Position numbers and translations under genes: made by a program | Notes under the pieces: model-generated | Told to the model about the DNA's origin: nothing | What the model saw: the letters and a program-made list of their open reading frames with translations, nothing else | Databases searched by the model: none | Shown: positions 34,211-47,832 of the stretch, piece by piece | Layout: every line of letters starts with the position of its first letter | Position numbering within the stretch: the first letter of the stretch is position 1 | Assembly (NCBI RefSeq): GCF_032854445.1 | Contig: NC_088301.1 | Coordinates: forward strand, 1,490,001-1,554,000 | Source of the DNA: Liolophura sinensis | Lineage: Eukaryota > Mollusca > Polyplacophora > Chitonida > Chitonidae | DNA length: 64,000 nt | Direction: 5' to 3'

Positions 34211-34630
34211 CTGATCAGATAGAGTAGATGCTTCTATATCAAATTCTGATTGATCAGTGATTGGGCGGACGGCGACAGGTGAGTTGTCAATCACAGAGCC
34301 GTTTTCACGATCATCCACAACAATTTCAGGTATCACAATAGGTGTCACCTCAGATCTAGTCCCAACTTCAGGCTTATCAGAAACCTCCAAATCACCTTCC
34401 TTTTTAAAATTTACTGCAGAATCCACTTGTGGCTCGTCGGTATCTGCAGAACGTTCAATGCTCAATTGGTCTTTTACAGAAAACTTGGATTCCGTTTCTA
34501 GAGCTAAGTTGTCAGCATATTTCACTTCACGTCTGCGTTCTGCTCTCTCAGGGTCGTACACAGGGCTTCTCTCCACATCATATGAATCCTCTGCCTCACA
34601 GCACGTGCATCCCAGTCGCCTGAACATCAG
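34211..34630 (-). CDS. 5' coding exon of an unassigned protein (MFRRLGCTCCE...)
   Basis: Minus-strand ATG at 34627 begins 139 codons with no stop, ending in phase 0 at donor GATCAG|GTAGGA (34211). An acceptor (CTTAAATGTAG) 3 nt before the ATG implies a preceding non-coding exon. The peptide starts MFRRLGCTCCEAEDSYDVER. It is rich in acidic residues, serine and valine, with no transmembrane segment or known domain. The cysteine cluster near the start could be lipidated; this is inference. The open frame extends past the donor for only 17 codons. Function is unknown. It may be the 5' part of the gene whose 3' exons lie at 29178-29608, with missing exons between. Confidence 0.55.
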
Positions 34631-35892
34631 CTACATTTAAGATAAGACTTTCTGAAGTAACCACAGACAAGCTAGCGTCTCAAACTGACCAGAGGATATA
34701 TAACAGGACCTTGTGACTGTCAATCCCACTCTTATCCACTACTACACTGAGGAGAGCACAGTTGGTCCACCTCTAGGGGGCATTTACATAGCCACTTGCT
34801 AGTTTTTTTTTGTATTCACCTCTGTTTGTTATAGCATATCTAAAGAGCTCTGTTTGACAAACTGCTGAGTAACCTTGCTTCTCACAGTACAGGGTGTATA
34901 CATTTCGTTGAAAGACAAGCCCTTGATATGGGGCATAATTCAGTCAAAGGTAAACAGAGAAACTGTCATTGCTTCTGTCTTGCTGTTTACCAGTGGTTCA
35001 CCCTCACTTTACATTTGCTCAACCACAATAATTCTACTCCAGGGTCCTTTATCCTTTCAACTTGCTCCTCATCTATATTCTTGAACACACCTGGTTGTCT
35101 GGGCTCGTTATCATCACCTCTATAAGCCTACCTGTTCACTGACCCAACTTCAGGTGCCACTTTGAATACCAAGCACTTTTCTCAAAGACTTCGAGAACTG
35201 GGACAATCCTATATCCAATCCACTGATATCCCAACCCATTGTATATGGCAGAAATATAGATCACTGCTAGTACCATAAAAATATTTGAGAATAAATTTTC
35301 AGCTTGAGATTCAATTTCAACCTATATTCTGTATGCTGCTACCTACATGTACGTACTTGAGACCCCCCCCCCCCCCCCCCGACAACTCAAAACTCCACAC
35401 AGTGTAAACACTTATAAGGCATTCTAAATCAACAGAATGTAAAACTGCCCCACATATTGCTTGGAATGTGTGTGCAGATAATTCAATGACCTACAGAACA
35501 ATCACAAGTATCAGAAATTTAATAGCAGTGATAAGAAATACATTCAATTTACCTGTTGGTAACTGCAGGGGTCCTCATAGGTTAAACACTTTTGAAATAT
35601 TTTTATTCATCTACACACAAGCACTCTACAGAAATGCAAACAAAATTCATATTTACCATAGGTACTCCAATATCCAGTAAAGCATTTATTAAAATTTGTG
35701 ACCTGTAAACCCTTAAATGATTTAGCTTTTCTCTGACAAATTGTTTTAAATCTTAGATCCTTACACTGCTAGCCCATGGCCATGGTAGAGTGTAACTTCA
35801 TCAATAATGGAGTAGGGATCAGTGAAGTAAAGGTGCTGATTCTTTTGTATACTGTATTTACAGGTTTCAACAGCGTATGAAAGAAAATGGAT
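34631..35892. other. AT-rich stretch with C18 run
   Basis: No gene recognised. Eighteen consecutive C lie at 35363-35380. Confidence 0.4.
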
Positions 35893-36082
35893 TTATTTCA
35901 TTTATTTCATTGGTGTTTTAAGTCGCACCACAGCATATTTTCACTTGCAATATGGTTTGAGGACGCCGGACCTAGGAAGCCAGCATGAGGTGGACTTGAA
36001 CTCACAGTGACTGTATTTAGTGTGAGACTCCTGAGTGATTGAGCGGTACTGGCACGCTAACCACTCAGCCATGAAGGACCCA
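35893..36082 (-). mobile_element. Diverged SINE-A copy with tRNA-like head
   Basis: TTTCATTGGTGTTTTAAGTC tail, AGCCAGCATGAGGTGGACTT, B-box-like GAACTCACAGTGAC and an A-box remnant (CTAACCACTCAGCCATGAAG). The middle is deleted. Confidence 0.75.
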
Positions 36083-36381
36083 GAATGAGTACGATTGCCA
36101 CATGAGGTCACACAGATTTCAGGGAATTCTCTGACAGGCAATGTTTCTGTGGCTTCCAGCTTGGTGTTCTGATTTTTTTTGCACAGGTACAGCTACGTGT
36201 ATGTCAAAATATTGTTTAACAACACTTCTGCACAAGATGATGTACAAAATGATTCTTTATGAATATCCAATAATTATACATTCTGCTCAACTATGAACTC
36301 TGTCAAAACCTTAATCTTCTTTTGTACTTCAGCATCATTCATCCATTACAAATATGTACAGATATATGGCCTGTAATTTTG

Positions 36382-36613
36382 CCAATTTATTTATTTACTT
36401 ATTCAAGAATATTTCACTTATCCGAAGGCGGGCAGAAATGGGAGGTGGGAGAAACCCACATCCTTCCGCAGCTTTCTGCCAGGCCTTTCCACCTACAACC
36501 AGAGCAGAAGCGAGCATGAGCTGAAGTTGAATTCACAGCATCCACATTGAAGACAGGCTACTGACTATTTGCACCGCACAGGTATGCTATAACCACTTGG
36601 TCACGGTGGCCCC
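36382..36613 (-). mobile_element. Diverged SINE-A copy
   Basis: Contains CAAGAATATTTCACTTATCC, GAGAAACCCACATCCTTCCG and a decayed head ending CACGGTGGCCCC, which matches the end of the full copy. Confidence 0.78.
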
Positions 36614-39600
36614 TTTGACAAATTACAATCACCATTCTAAAAGTATAAATCAAAGATGAACTAGAACTTAACAGATTACTGTCTTATGGGCTTGGACAGC
36701 ACATAATAAGTGTGTAAGTGCCACTGGGACAAGATACAAATGATCTGGAAATACTAACGGTGGATTCGGGCATTTCATAACCCCAGGCACGGAAATGAGT
36801 GCAGAGGTTGCCAGTTGAAGGCTTTATTTCTTGAATTTTCAGAGACATTGCGTGGTGCAAGCCAAAAGTCATTTCACACCTTTCCTTGTGTGAGAGGCTG
36901 GTATATGGCATATACAGAGTTTATGGACAGGATTTGAGCCCCCGTGGTCAAGACATACATTAAGAAAGACATGGTGTGTCTGTAAAATGTTTAAAAAATT
37001 CACATCACATCTGCACACAACAGGCCAATGCTGAGTAACCACAGAGACAGATTAAAACCAGAGTCAGATCTGTGGTGGCCCGGTGAGTACATGACCATCA
37101 CACACTAACACAGATCAGAGATTTACAGACTGGACAAATACACCCCGTCACCTTGACAACCTGCCTACACCTGGGTCAGCTATGTCATCCTCTCCAGGAA
37201 ATAACCCTGCTGGTGCAGGTAAGGCGGGGCAAAATGCAACATTAAAGGTCACAGGCTTAAGCAGAATAAAAGGTCATCACGATTTTTAAATATAAAATTC
37301 ATCAAAATGGCATGTAGAATTTCTCGCGTTTCTGAACTCAATCATGGACATACCCACCCGGATGCTACTAACCCAAATGTTTTTTCGCTAATCACTTCTA
37401 GCAAAAAAAAAAAACATCACTTGGTTTTATAATTGTAACCCCTATGTATTTACTGATTTTGATGATGAGCTAATAAATGCTGCACATAAAGCCATTTTTA
37501 TGCTGCACATTGATGGGCTGCTTAGCTTTATCGGTATTAACATGACAAAGTCAAGTGCTTTTATAGCTGAAGGACATTCGATGTTTTATCAGAACACCAA
37601 AAGTCAATGACACTGGGAATTACACACATATGTAATGTCCTGCTACACCATGATAACAGTGATAACGCCTGTGTGATTTCAGAGATTATCACACAGTGAT
37701 ATCACGCCCTTCCCTAGTGTCAAGTATATCAGACACCTTGTCCGTGTGTATCAGTTATCATGACCACAAGCATTTACAGCGTTCTCTACAGCGTCCTACT
37801 ACAGTGACTGTAACACACTCAAACACACATAAAACACTAGACAAATGTAGCCATATCTGATGACTATAACCTTGGGTGCAAAACCGTTATATTTAAATCC
37901 TGTGAAGAAGTTAATTGGCCTGAGCAGAACACTCAGTGTACACACCTCCTGTGGGGTTTTCATTTTAATTTAGGGACAAATTAAGTATCTGAAAGATGAT
38001 TGTAATTTTTATACCTGTTTATGATGCACTCGTATCCTGTGTAATCCTATGGTATGCATAATCAAGTTTTTTCTCAGGAGGCCATGCGAATTCAAATTTT
38101 TGTTTCAACGTGCAGAATGAATCTTTTCTTAATGTTGGTGGAGGGTATAAAAATAAAATCAAACTGAAAAAAAGATTATTTAATTCTTGTGATCTTTGAT
38201 CATCAGACCTTTTGCCAATATTTAAACAGACACACCTGGGTGCAAAAATCAGGAATTCTTTCCATACCAGATGCTTATTTGTATGATTTCACATCACATT
38301 TTACAGAATGTTTTCCTTTGCTTAAGCACATGTTAAGTTCTAACTACTGTTTTTTTTTGCAATGCATTTTCAATGTCTTCTAGAAATTACATCTTTCATT
38401 GGTGATCTTGAAAAAAAAATGTTTGGAGAACAACACACATATGTAGAATAACAGAACATCAGCATGGCCCCAAAAAAAAAAAATTTTGCATGACCAATGC
38501 CTTAGCTAACTAGAGATTTTGAACCAGTGAGGATTTTGCAGGAATTCCATCAGTAGGGGGAGACATGGATACAGGTCATCAAATTATTAAAAACAATATC
38601 ACACAAAGCGCTGCCACACAGGCTGCAGATATCAGATCTTCATTGATATACACAAAGGTAACTTTGCCTTGTAAAAGTACATGCACCCAGTTTGGCCTAA
38701 ATCTGTGATTTATTAAAAGGCTATTGTGTATACCTTCTGAATAGCTGTGGCACTGTGCTTTCTGTTAGGGGTGATGCAGACTGTAGTGGTAGAATTATAT
38801 GTGATGTTCCCATCCATTGTAGAACGTTTCTGACGAAAGCCTGGTTCTCATACACCCTGCCTATGACCACCAGTGGCGGGTGGCAGAGTCCGCCTTGACA
38901 ATGCATAACGGTGGTGACTGGGAAAATTGAACACATTTCAACTTCACCTTTGCCGAACAGGCAGTAAACCAATAAAAAGAGTTCAGGTGAACAAAACATA
39001 CGACCCAACAAATACATTTGTTTGAGATGCATGAAAGAATACCAGCAGCGTTGTGGTGAGGGGAATCTTCATCGCAAGCTGACAAAGGTGTCCACCTCAA
39101 ATCCAAACTTTATGCAGATACGATTTCTATTTATGTAGTACATGTAAGGATAATTGCTATCTGGTTACCCTGACAACCTCAAAAATGGACAAATGTGAGT
39201 CCTGACACATGTCATCTGTGTATCCATGTACCCATTAAAAATTTAAACTCTGCACGGAAAAATGGGGAAGGTGGGGGGGGGGGGGGGGGTAGCCCAGACA
39301 AAAAAATCAAATCTATATAGTATATATAAGGAAAACGCCTATCTAGTAATCCTATCAACTGCGAAAATGGACAAATGTGAGTCGCAACACAGTCATCCGT
39401 GTATCTATGTATCCAGCAAAAATCAAAACTATGTGGAAAACTGTTGGGGTTATAGGCTTACAGTAATTCAGGTCTAAGCTGTATAACCTCTATTGGCCTA
39501 CTGCCTACTTTGTGATAGTGTTTTGTTTTGTGTGTCATGTATTTAAATAGAACAATGGTCAGTCCAGCCTGGACACAAGTTGCCACTGCTCAGGAAAAGC

Positions 39601-41767
39601 ATTAAACAAGCATGTTCAAGCACCACACATAGCATAGAATTTATACATGTAAGTAGGGCAAATAGGAGTGATGGTGATGGAGTAAGCCAGAACACTTCTA
39701 CAATAGTGGTATGAATGAAACAGGGCTAAGGTCAGAGTAAGTGTCGAGTTTCAATGACCACATCAGTACGCATGTACTTGATCAGCATACATGCACATGT
39801 ATAAAAGGTTGACTTTGGTATGAATTCACTCTTTACAAACACTCCTAAACACTTCTGAACCTTTCCTATAGTCTATGAGCATTTTAAGCAGATTTCATCC
39901 AATTACGAAGCATTTCAAAAAATCTACATTACTTGTTATTTGATCTCTACTGTCATGATGATCCAATAACAAAACTATATTTTGAAACGTAACATCAGTG
40001 ACATCTGAATAAAGGACTGTTCTGGTAGACTAAATTGTAAATTGTAAATTCAGAAGACCGATCACAGCTTGATGCGGAAAACTGTCACACAATCACTTCT
40101 TCGCAAATAAAGTCTTATTCAGACTGTTTTTTCTACAAAATAAAAGCCAATCAGGGATGTATTTAGAGTTTACCGACCACATGTATGTGTGCCTCCACAC
40201 CATGGGGTGGCACTATGTTTGTACTTTATCAAAAGTTTTGTTTTATGTTTGTTTAAAGCATCAGTTATATTTACAACAGTGTGGACAACAGGGGTTACTT
40301 TGGCATTTCACTAATGCAGAGCCTGTGGTCTCATGATATGACATACCCAGGATCCTGCTCTGGAATTTAGAGTGGTGGGGAGGTAGGAGGGGAAGAGGAA
40401 GGGGGAGGGTGAGTCCGCACAATTTGGCCCTGACATGGCATGATCACTCCTCACACAGGTACAGCTGTAATGCTCTGGCTCTACAATGCCAGGGGCAGCA
40501 GGATTAAATCCTGACCAGCACAATGACATAACACTTACACAAGGCAGATCAGACCACCTTTTCACTGGATCTAGTTTAAAACTTCAGATAATTTTTCACA
40601 AACCATACAACCTGTACATGTATGCCTTATTATGTACCAGCCAGTAAAAATGGCAAAGATTTGTCATTTATAACTTAAATTTGTGAGTAAATTGATAACC
40701 CAGGTTTCAAATACCCATGTTAAGGACGTCTGGGAACAATTATCATATTTCACTATCGCAGAATAATCTCCAGCAGAAGTAAAACAGTGTGATTTAACAA
40801 ATTAACACCTGACAAAAGAAAATCAGTAATCATGAATTTTAACTGACAAGTTCTCAATAAGTCTGCATTCTAAGCATGCGTTTGCTGGTTTTTATTCTTG
40901 TTTTTCTGAACAGATTTCAGACTTTTTGGCATCTGGCCCATGTATAATTAACTGTAATTGATAGAACAGCCTGAGTTACATTGGAGACTGACACGGCCTA
41001 TAAGCTGAAGGGATTTATTTGATGAAGTACACATATACTCTAGACCAATAACTCAGTCTCTAACAACAGCAGGTGTAGTGCACAGTAATTTTCAACTTAT
41101 TAAAGGAACATTTTATACCTGAAATTCCAATATGTTTATTCAGGGCAGACTTTCTTCTTCATTCAAGTGGATTAGAGGTGTGGAATTACTAAAGTTATGC
41201 AACGTTGGAAAGTTCATCTAGACATTGAACATTATCATTTAAAATCCTGAATTGCTGATTAAATAATTATGTCCTTGACAAGGACACAAAGTCACATAAC
41301 AGAATTACCTGTCCCGTTGCTCTAATTAGTGAACAATTTAATCTGGTATAACAGGAAGATCTATGAATGACTGAATAATCGTAGTTTTAATAATGCCATA
41401 CTCAACTTTTTTTCTCTGGTACACAATGGTATATGTGTTGGAAAATGAAGCGCCGGGGTGAATCCCCAACCTTTGGCCTGTTACTGATGAACCCTGGTAG
41501 GTCAAAGCTATCAAATTTCCTGTCATAAACAGGTATATGCATGTGCCTGTTGTAGAGTTACAGGTGAAATAAATAGGTCTAAAAGGTGCTAAAATGACAT
41601 TTCTTTGCCACAATGTGGATGGTAATATGAAGTATACAAGTATCTTGAGCTAAATATGACGTCTATTTTTTTAAGAAAGATTCACAGCTTTTTTCTACTA
41701 AAAGCTATATTTACATGGCCCCCCACCCACCCCCTACCCCACCCCAAATAATATATCTGGCATAACC
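36614..41767. other. Long AT-rich stretch without recognisable genes
   Basis: All open frames are short, and none joins into a plausible exon set. The only notable item is a G17 run at 39273-39289. It could be intron or intergenic DNA. Confidence 0.45.
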
Positions 41768-42478
41768 AAATCTCTACACTATTACTCTACATGAAATAGA
41801 TCATCAGATCAGCTAGCTGTACCTAGAGGTAAGTACACCAAACCATACATGAATTTACTATACTATACAATATATGTGTTTGATTCCAATAAGTCAGGGT
41901 TGGAAATATTACAGCCCACAGACCTGTAACTTCATTACGCAACAGAGTTGCTGAGTGGGGTATCTCTCCTGCCAGCGACACAGTTGTGACAGTAACTGAG
42001 AGAAATCTCTACACTATTACTCTACATGAAATAGATCATCAGATCAGCTAGCTGTACCTAGAGGTAAGTACACCAAACCATACATGAATTTACTATAAAA
42101 TACAATATATGTGTTTGATTCCAATAAGTCAGGGTTGGAAATATTACAGCCCACAGACCTGTAACTTCATTACTCAACAGAGTTGCTGAGTGGGGTAACT
42201 CTCCTGCCAGCGACACAGTTGTGACAGTAACTGAGAGAAATCTCTACACTATTACTCTACATGAAATAGATCATCAGATCAGCTAGCTGTACCTAGAGGT
42301 AAGTACACCAAACCATACATGAATTTACTATACTATACAATATATGTGTTTGATTCCAATAAGTCAGGGTTGGAAATATTACAGCCCACAGACCTGTAAC
42401 TTCATTATGCAACAGAGTTGCTGAGTGGGGTAACTCTCCTGCCAGCGACACAGTTGTGACAGTAGGCCTAACTGAGAG
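41768..42478. repeat. 235-bp tandem triplication
   Basis: Copies start at 41768, 42003 and 42238 and differ at only a few bases; the third has a 6-bp insertion near its end. Each holds CTAGAGGTAAGTAC, an almost perfect 5' splice-site consensus on the plus strand. Confidence 0.95.
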
Positions 42479-45400
42479 AAACAACCAGAAATGATTTATG
42501 GCCAGGAACATGTACCGCTGTTCACACACGCATTAAAACTTCAAGCATCAGTTGTTATCAACAAAATGATGTAAACTTCAGGCCGTGTAGATATATTTGA
42601 TAGGTAATTTTTGTCTCAAACCCTGTGACTAACTCCGATGGCAACTGCATCCAGGTTTTAAATGGGGTGCGGTGTGACTTTGGTTTGGGTCCATCCATGG
42701 TCAGACCAAAAGTCAGAGCAATCCTGGACTACTGCCACAAGCTGTTCCATCAGAAATGGACTAGTTAATTAAGATGTAGGTATGTCTACATTTACCCTCA
42801 GCACTAATTAATATCCACTCAATCCAGATACTCCTTTTCAATTCAATGAGATCATATAACTGTATAAATCCTTGCGAATCCTTGGCACAAAAGTTGGATA
42901 CCACACCGCATACACTGCTCAGTCATAATATACCTTATCCATCCTACCTGTTCTCGTCCCACCTGCATCTGAGGTCAGGTGCCAAAGGTTCTACCTGAAC
43001 CCAATAGTGTGATCTTTTTCTTTGTTGTCCATGGTTATGCAATACCTTTCAGTCAGATTAACATTCTTAACCCCATTCCAAATTATAGTTTACTCCTCTC
43101 AAAAAACATTGCTTATATCATTCAGAATAGAATGATCTTGTGTAACATGTTGCAGCAACAACATCAATCTGATCTGATCTTATTTAACAATTTAATCTGA
43201 AACCACTCCTAGGTTATGACATGCAGGCCCAATTGCGGTCAGAAAAATAATTTTCTATACCCTTAGGCACTTTCTCAAAGTTACTCACTTCAAAAAATGC
43301 TGCTTTTGTGTGGTTAGATCCATAATAGAGGTATCCATAATAGGCTATAAGAGGCAAAGCAGTTTTTTTTTGCAATGGGGGCCAAATACGGCGACAGGTT
43401 TCCACGAGATTAGGTGCGAGAGCCTCACTTTCGAATCCTCGATTTCCCAGCTATGACAGGAGGCAAATGCACCCAAAAATTGGAGATTTGACAAAGTTTA
43501 ACCCAGGTTTATGGTTACAGAATGTGAATCTAAAGTGAAATGCACTGTTTGTTACGTGGTAATCAAGTGCACTATTCTATGTATACAGACTGTTGGGTTT
43601 TTGTCACAAATGTACATCCTACATAATACCGGTACCCGTACATATGTATCTATATAATGACCTGCATTGGGCTTGTCGCCGGCCAGTTAAAATAAAATGT
43701 TAATTTACTCCTTCCCTTAGATTTAGAAATAAACGATGATAACTATGTCTCCCTTCGTTCTAGCTTAGACCTCAGCCAGTTACATATATTGAGACACATT
43801 TACTAAGTAAATAACCCTTTTAAATGACAAATGAAATTCAAAATATCTTACAAAGACCCGCACGTGTGTTGTTGTTGTTCTCTTAACGACGCACTGGGAT
43901 CCACAACACCGGCACTTGCTTATTTCTTGATATTTCGCACTGATAAAACAGAAATGACGCCTCGATCATTCACCCGTGTTGACAACATTTCGGTTTTACC
44001 TATTTTATATTAATTACTTACCTAATGGTTGAGAAATGTGAAGAAAAAATCACAATGCAACCTGTGTCGTCAGTGTTTGAAGCAACTCCGGTGTCATTCA
44101 ATCAAGCACATGTGAGTCGTCACGTGGGACTTTCTGACGGAACGAATGTGGTCGGCAAACATCGACAATTTTCGGAATTTTGGATGGATCGGCATAGGCC
44201 CCTTTGTATACACAGTGACATGCATCTGACCAATCTAATAACCACTTGGCTGCGGCTTAAAATGAAAAGTTAAACTTTGGAGGGGTAATTCTAATCAAAG
44301 CTTTACTGAGGTATATATAGTATTGCGAGCCTGCACAAAGAAATAAAAGAAACAAAATAATTAACACAAAGTCAGTCTGTTGTGTGAGTAATGCTAGAAT
44401 GTATTCTGTTATTGTAACATAACACTGTGTTTTACTCACAATAATATTCTGTTAGCCTAATAGAATCTTTATGTTGAATTAATAGAATGTGTGTGTTATA
44501 TTTAATAGAATAATTTGGTTGCAACAGGTTGTTTTTTTTTTTTTTTGTTTGTTTGTTTTGTTGGGGTTTTTTCTTTTTGTTTTTTGTTATTTTTTGTTAT
44601 TTTGTTTTTTTGTTTTTGTTTTTGTTTTTTTTTTTGCGGAGGCGGGGGGGGGGCGGAGAGTACAGGCCTGCAGTCGAAACTCAGTATAGGTCTAGGCCCT
44701 ACGATTTGACCTTCACATTTATTTTATTATAAACAATTAATCCCAGATCATAGTGGTATGGTTCCCTACGTTTAATGTGTATAGCAATTCAACGATGAGC
44801 CTGTGTCGTTTACATGCACACATCCGTTCTAATGATGGGAACAAGAGAGACCCAAAATACAAAGTACCGGGTAAGTAAGTAAGCGACACCTATAAAACAA
44901 AGGCCCTACAAAGGCGTATACCCTACTGCACGCCGGTCGTCAGCCAGATGACGTTTTCCTGGTCACGTAAACCCACCGTTATCACACGACATGTGACCTC
45001 ATATCCCAGGTAAATGTCACCGTGTTATCATCAAACCAAAACACGACACGGGCACCCGTATGTACAATCCACATATGTGTTCCTACAGGTACATGATACC
45101 GGTATGTGAAATAAAACCGACCCACATGTGCCTGTCTTGCTCGCCATCATATTATGCTGGGCTAAACAGTCTCCCGAGTTTTTCATGATATTTAAAGAAA
45201 CTATACCGGAGATTTTTGGCAAAAAATCAAATAAAATTTTCTCCATTTACCAAAAGTACCTGTAGTATTTATAGCATAATTCTAAATCTTGGAAAAGGTG
45301 TACTAAGACGCGTATTTTTAAATTTTAGAAATCGTATTACGGATTTTGAACAGTAGCACTTCGGCCTACACAGATACACGAGGCTGGTATTTTGCGATGG

Positions 45401-46189
45401 GTAATTATTAGGGTTATCCTAAAATAACATGAAAAATTTGATTGGATTTGCGCTCATTGATTTTTTGCCAAATGTCTCTTCAGCCTCTTTAAGAAAATAA
45501 AGTAATACATGCTAAAAGCGATATAAAATTGAAGCTTATTTCATAATTTTCACAAAACAATAATCAAAGCGCAATTCTAGGGTGCCTTAAAATGGACAGT
45601 TAGAGTAAAAATAAAATTCGATATCATTGATACACTAGTATGTCAACATCCGAGAAAAATACTCTTAATATTAACTGTAGTAACGGTAAATATGTTAAAC
45701 AGCTAGGGATAAAAAAAATCATACGTATCTAGGTATATAGAGACTACATGTGTATAGCAGGCTGATTTACGTGATTATGCGTTTTATTACGTGCAATACA
45801 AGCAGCATCAGCATACTCGACATCAATAACATGCTTAAAGTAGACCGATTTATTATTATCTTCATGTATGATAGGTTTTTTAATTATTGAGCCTAGGCAC
45901 CGCTAACATTATTACTCGCCCATGTTACAGGGGGAATAACTGTAATAGACATTAAGTTTCACACTCATGCATAGTTGCGCCCCCTGATTTACCTTTCATC
46001 TGCGGGTCTCTTTCTTTATTTATTATTTTATTTATTTGTTTGATTGTAGTATCAGGCAACGCTCGGTTTTTCATCTGTATATTATCGTGGTCAGTTTTAT
46101 GAGTCCGGAATGCCTGGGGTAATCTACATGCCCAGCCCGTCGGGAAGCTAGCGACGAACTTCTCTCCCACGTATGAGGCGTAGATACTC
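42479..46189. other. AT-rich stretch with low-complexity tract
   Basis: No gene recognised. A T/G-rich tract lies at 44530-44650. A possible minus-strand donor (ACCATTAG|GTAAGTAATT, near 44025) could end a non-coding first exon of a minus-strand gene; this is speculative. One arm of an inverted pair is at 43663-43688. Confidence 0.4.
43663..43688 (+). repeat. 26-bp exact inverted-repeat arm (left)
   Basis: Begins TGCATTGGGC and ends CCGGCCAGTT. It is the exact reverse complement of 48248-48273, and similarity stops at both edges. Confidence 0.9.
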
Positions 46190-46335
46190 ATATCATATTG
46201 ATTGATTGATTGATTGATCTCACTGGTTGTTGCTTTATGCTCTACTCAGCAGTTTTCCACTCATACGATGGGCAGTTCCATGGGTGGAAGAGGCTTAAGA
46301 GGCCAGGGTAAAGCACCGACTCTTGGCAAGTTAAC
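46190..46335 (-). mobile_element. Degraded SINE-A copy
   Basis: A GATT-type tail is followed by TCTCACTGGTTGTTGCTTTA, CACTCATACGATGGGCAG and GGTGGAAGAGGCTTAAGAGG. This is weak but colinear similarity. Confidence 0.5.
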
Positions 46336-46427
46336 TTTTAAACCGTTTGGTGTCCGAAATTTAACAACGAACATACCATGATGATGAATACACAAAAACC
46401 ATGCAGTTATGATCGAGTTGGTGAATC

Positions 46428-46680
46428 CGTGAGTGAGTGCTTGGGGTTTAACGTCGTACTTAAGTTTTCAGTCATATGACGACGAAGGAATCCTTAGAGT
46501 GCATCTAATGTGCCTCCGCTCTTTTATCTAGTGCTGCTTCACTGAGACGCCTTACCGAAGGCAAGTAAGCCCCCCCACCCCCGAGTCAACCAATCGTTGC
46601 ACTATCCCCTTTATGCTGAACGCCAATCGAGGAAGGTACAACTTCCTCTTTTCGACTCGACCGATTCGAAGAGTATAAGA
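46428..46680 (-). mobile_element. SINE-B copy, head truncated
   Basis: Begins GAGTGAGTGCTTGGGGTTTA, then CAGTCATATGACGACGAAGG, CTTTTATCTAGTGCTGCTTC and TTGCACTATCCCCTTTATGC. It is in the opposite orientation to the copy at 57013-57234 and lacks the tRNA-like head. Confidence 0.8.
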
Positions 46681-47111
46681 GTAAAACAAGGTTTTAAAAA
46701 AAGTCGGAACTAAAATTGCAATTTTCTATATATGAGAGTGACTGTTATTAATATGAATTTATGTGACTTAACTTTAATAGGTACACTGTTCAACCAGGCC
46801 CACATCTGTTGTGCGGAACACAATTAATAATGTTTGTATGAACGCCATCCTTTCTTCATTATCTGCGAGTTTGTTTCAATATTGTTTCGGTCCTTTCAAG
46901 ATATTCGGTGTCTTCTTGTAGTAGGCTGTAGCATGCAGGACTTATTCATAGTGCTCCCCCACGGGGGCTTTGGGCTTCCTTAGTATACCCCCCCCCCCCC
47001 TTTAAGGCTTCATCAAACGTAATATGGAGGAGAAGAAATAATTAGTTACTCAGCCATGGGCTGTAAATTCAGTTTTGAAGATTATGCTTCATCAGCTCCT
47101 AACAGTCAAGT
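46681..47111. other. Spacer
   Basis: Contains a C13 run at 46988-47000; otherwise nothing recognised. Confidence 0.4.
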
Positions 47112-47292
47112 CCAGCTCATGCTAACTTCCTCTCCGGCCGTAAGTGGGAAGGTGTGTCTGCAACCTGCGGATGGTCGTTCGTTTCCCCCGGGCTCTGCCC
47201 GGTTTCCGCCCACCATAATGCTGGCCGCCGTCGTGTAAGTGAAATATTCTTGAGTACGTCGTAAAACACCAATCAAATAAATGAATAAATAC
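47112..47292 (+). mobile_element. SINE-A copy, nearly intact body
   Basis: Contains TCCTCTCCGGCCGTAAGTGG, CAACCTGCGGATGGTCGT, GGGCTCTGCCCGGTTTCC and tail CACCAATCAAATAAATGAAT. It lacks the tRNA-like head (5' truncated). Confidence 0.9.
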
Positions 47293-47744
47293 CTAACAGT
47301 CAAGTAGGGGTTTGGTTAGGAAAGTGAGCGGGGGGGTGGGTGGGGAGGGAATGTGTACGGATACTAAGCCTGTACTTTAGTAGTTATTTATATCTCATAT
47401 ATAGTATTAACTTCCTTTCACAGTGTCATTTCATTAATCCCTTACACTGAGTACCCAGACTGGCGACCCCTACCTGAGCTACAGGTACATAGCTAGACTC
47501 TCAAACCTTTCCCTCAACCTGCCCAGTTGTGTGACAACCTGTCATGTTTACTGAGACTCGGATCTATTTCTGTTAGTACACATACTCATATCCAGTGTTA
47601 AAAAAGTCATTCAGATGACGTGACAATGTATTCGGTCAGATAATCAGATTGCATGAACATATTTATGATCAGCCCATGTGAGTGATTTGGTATCTGGCCA
47701 TCAATTTTCGAGTCTTCGATCAGTGTTTCAGTACCCTCACCACC

Positions 47745-47832
47745 CAGATTTGAGATCTATTTCATTCTTCCCAGCTTAGCTTTCAGAAAGCCAACCTGGG
47801 ACCGTAGCCATCCGATCTCAGAGCTAACTCAC
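47745..47832. repeat. Foldback-like dispersed repeat, copy 1
   Basis: Contains GAGATCTATTTCATTCTTCC and CAGCTTAGCTTTCAG, with a second copy at 54003-54108. The two ends (GAGATC..., ...GATCTCAGAGCT) are imperfect inverted repeats. Confidence 0.65.

Noticed and set aside
44489-44732. ORFs with poly-F/C/L composition
   Set aside because: Low-complexity T/G tract.
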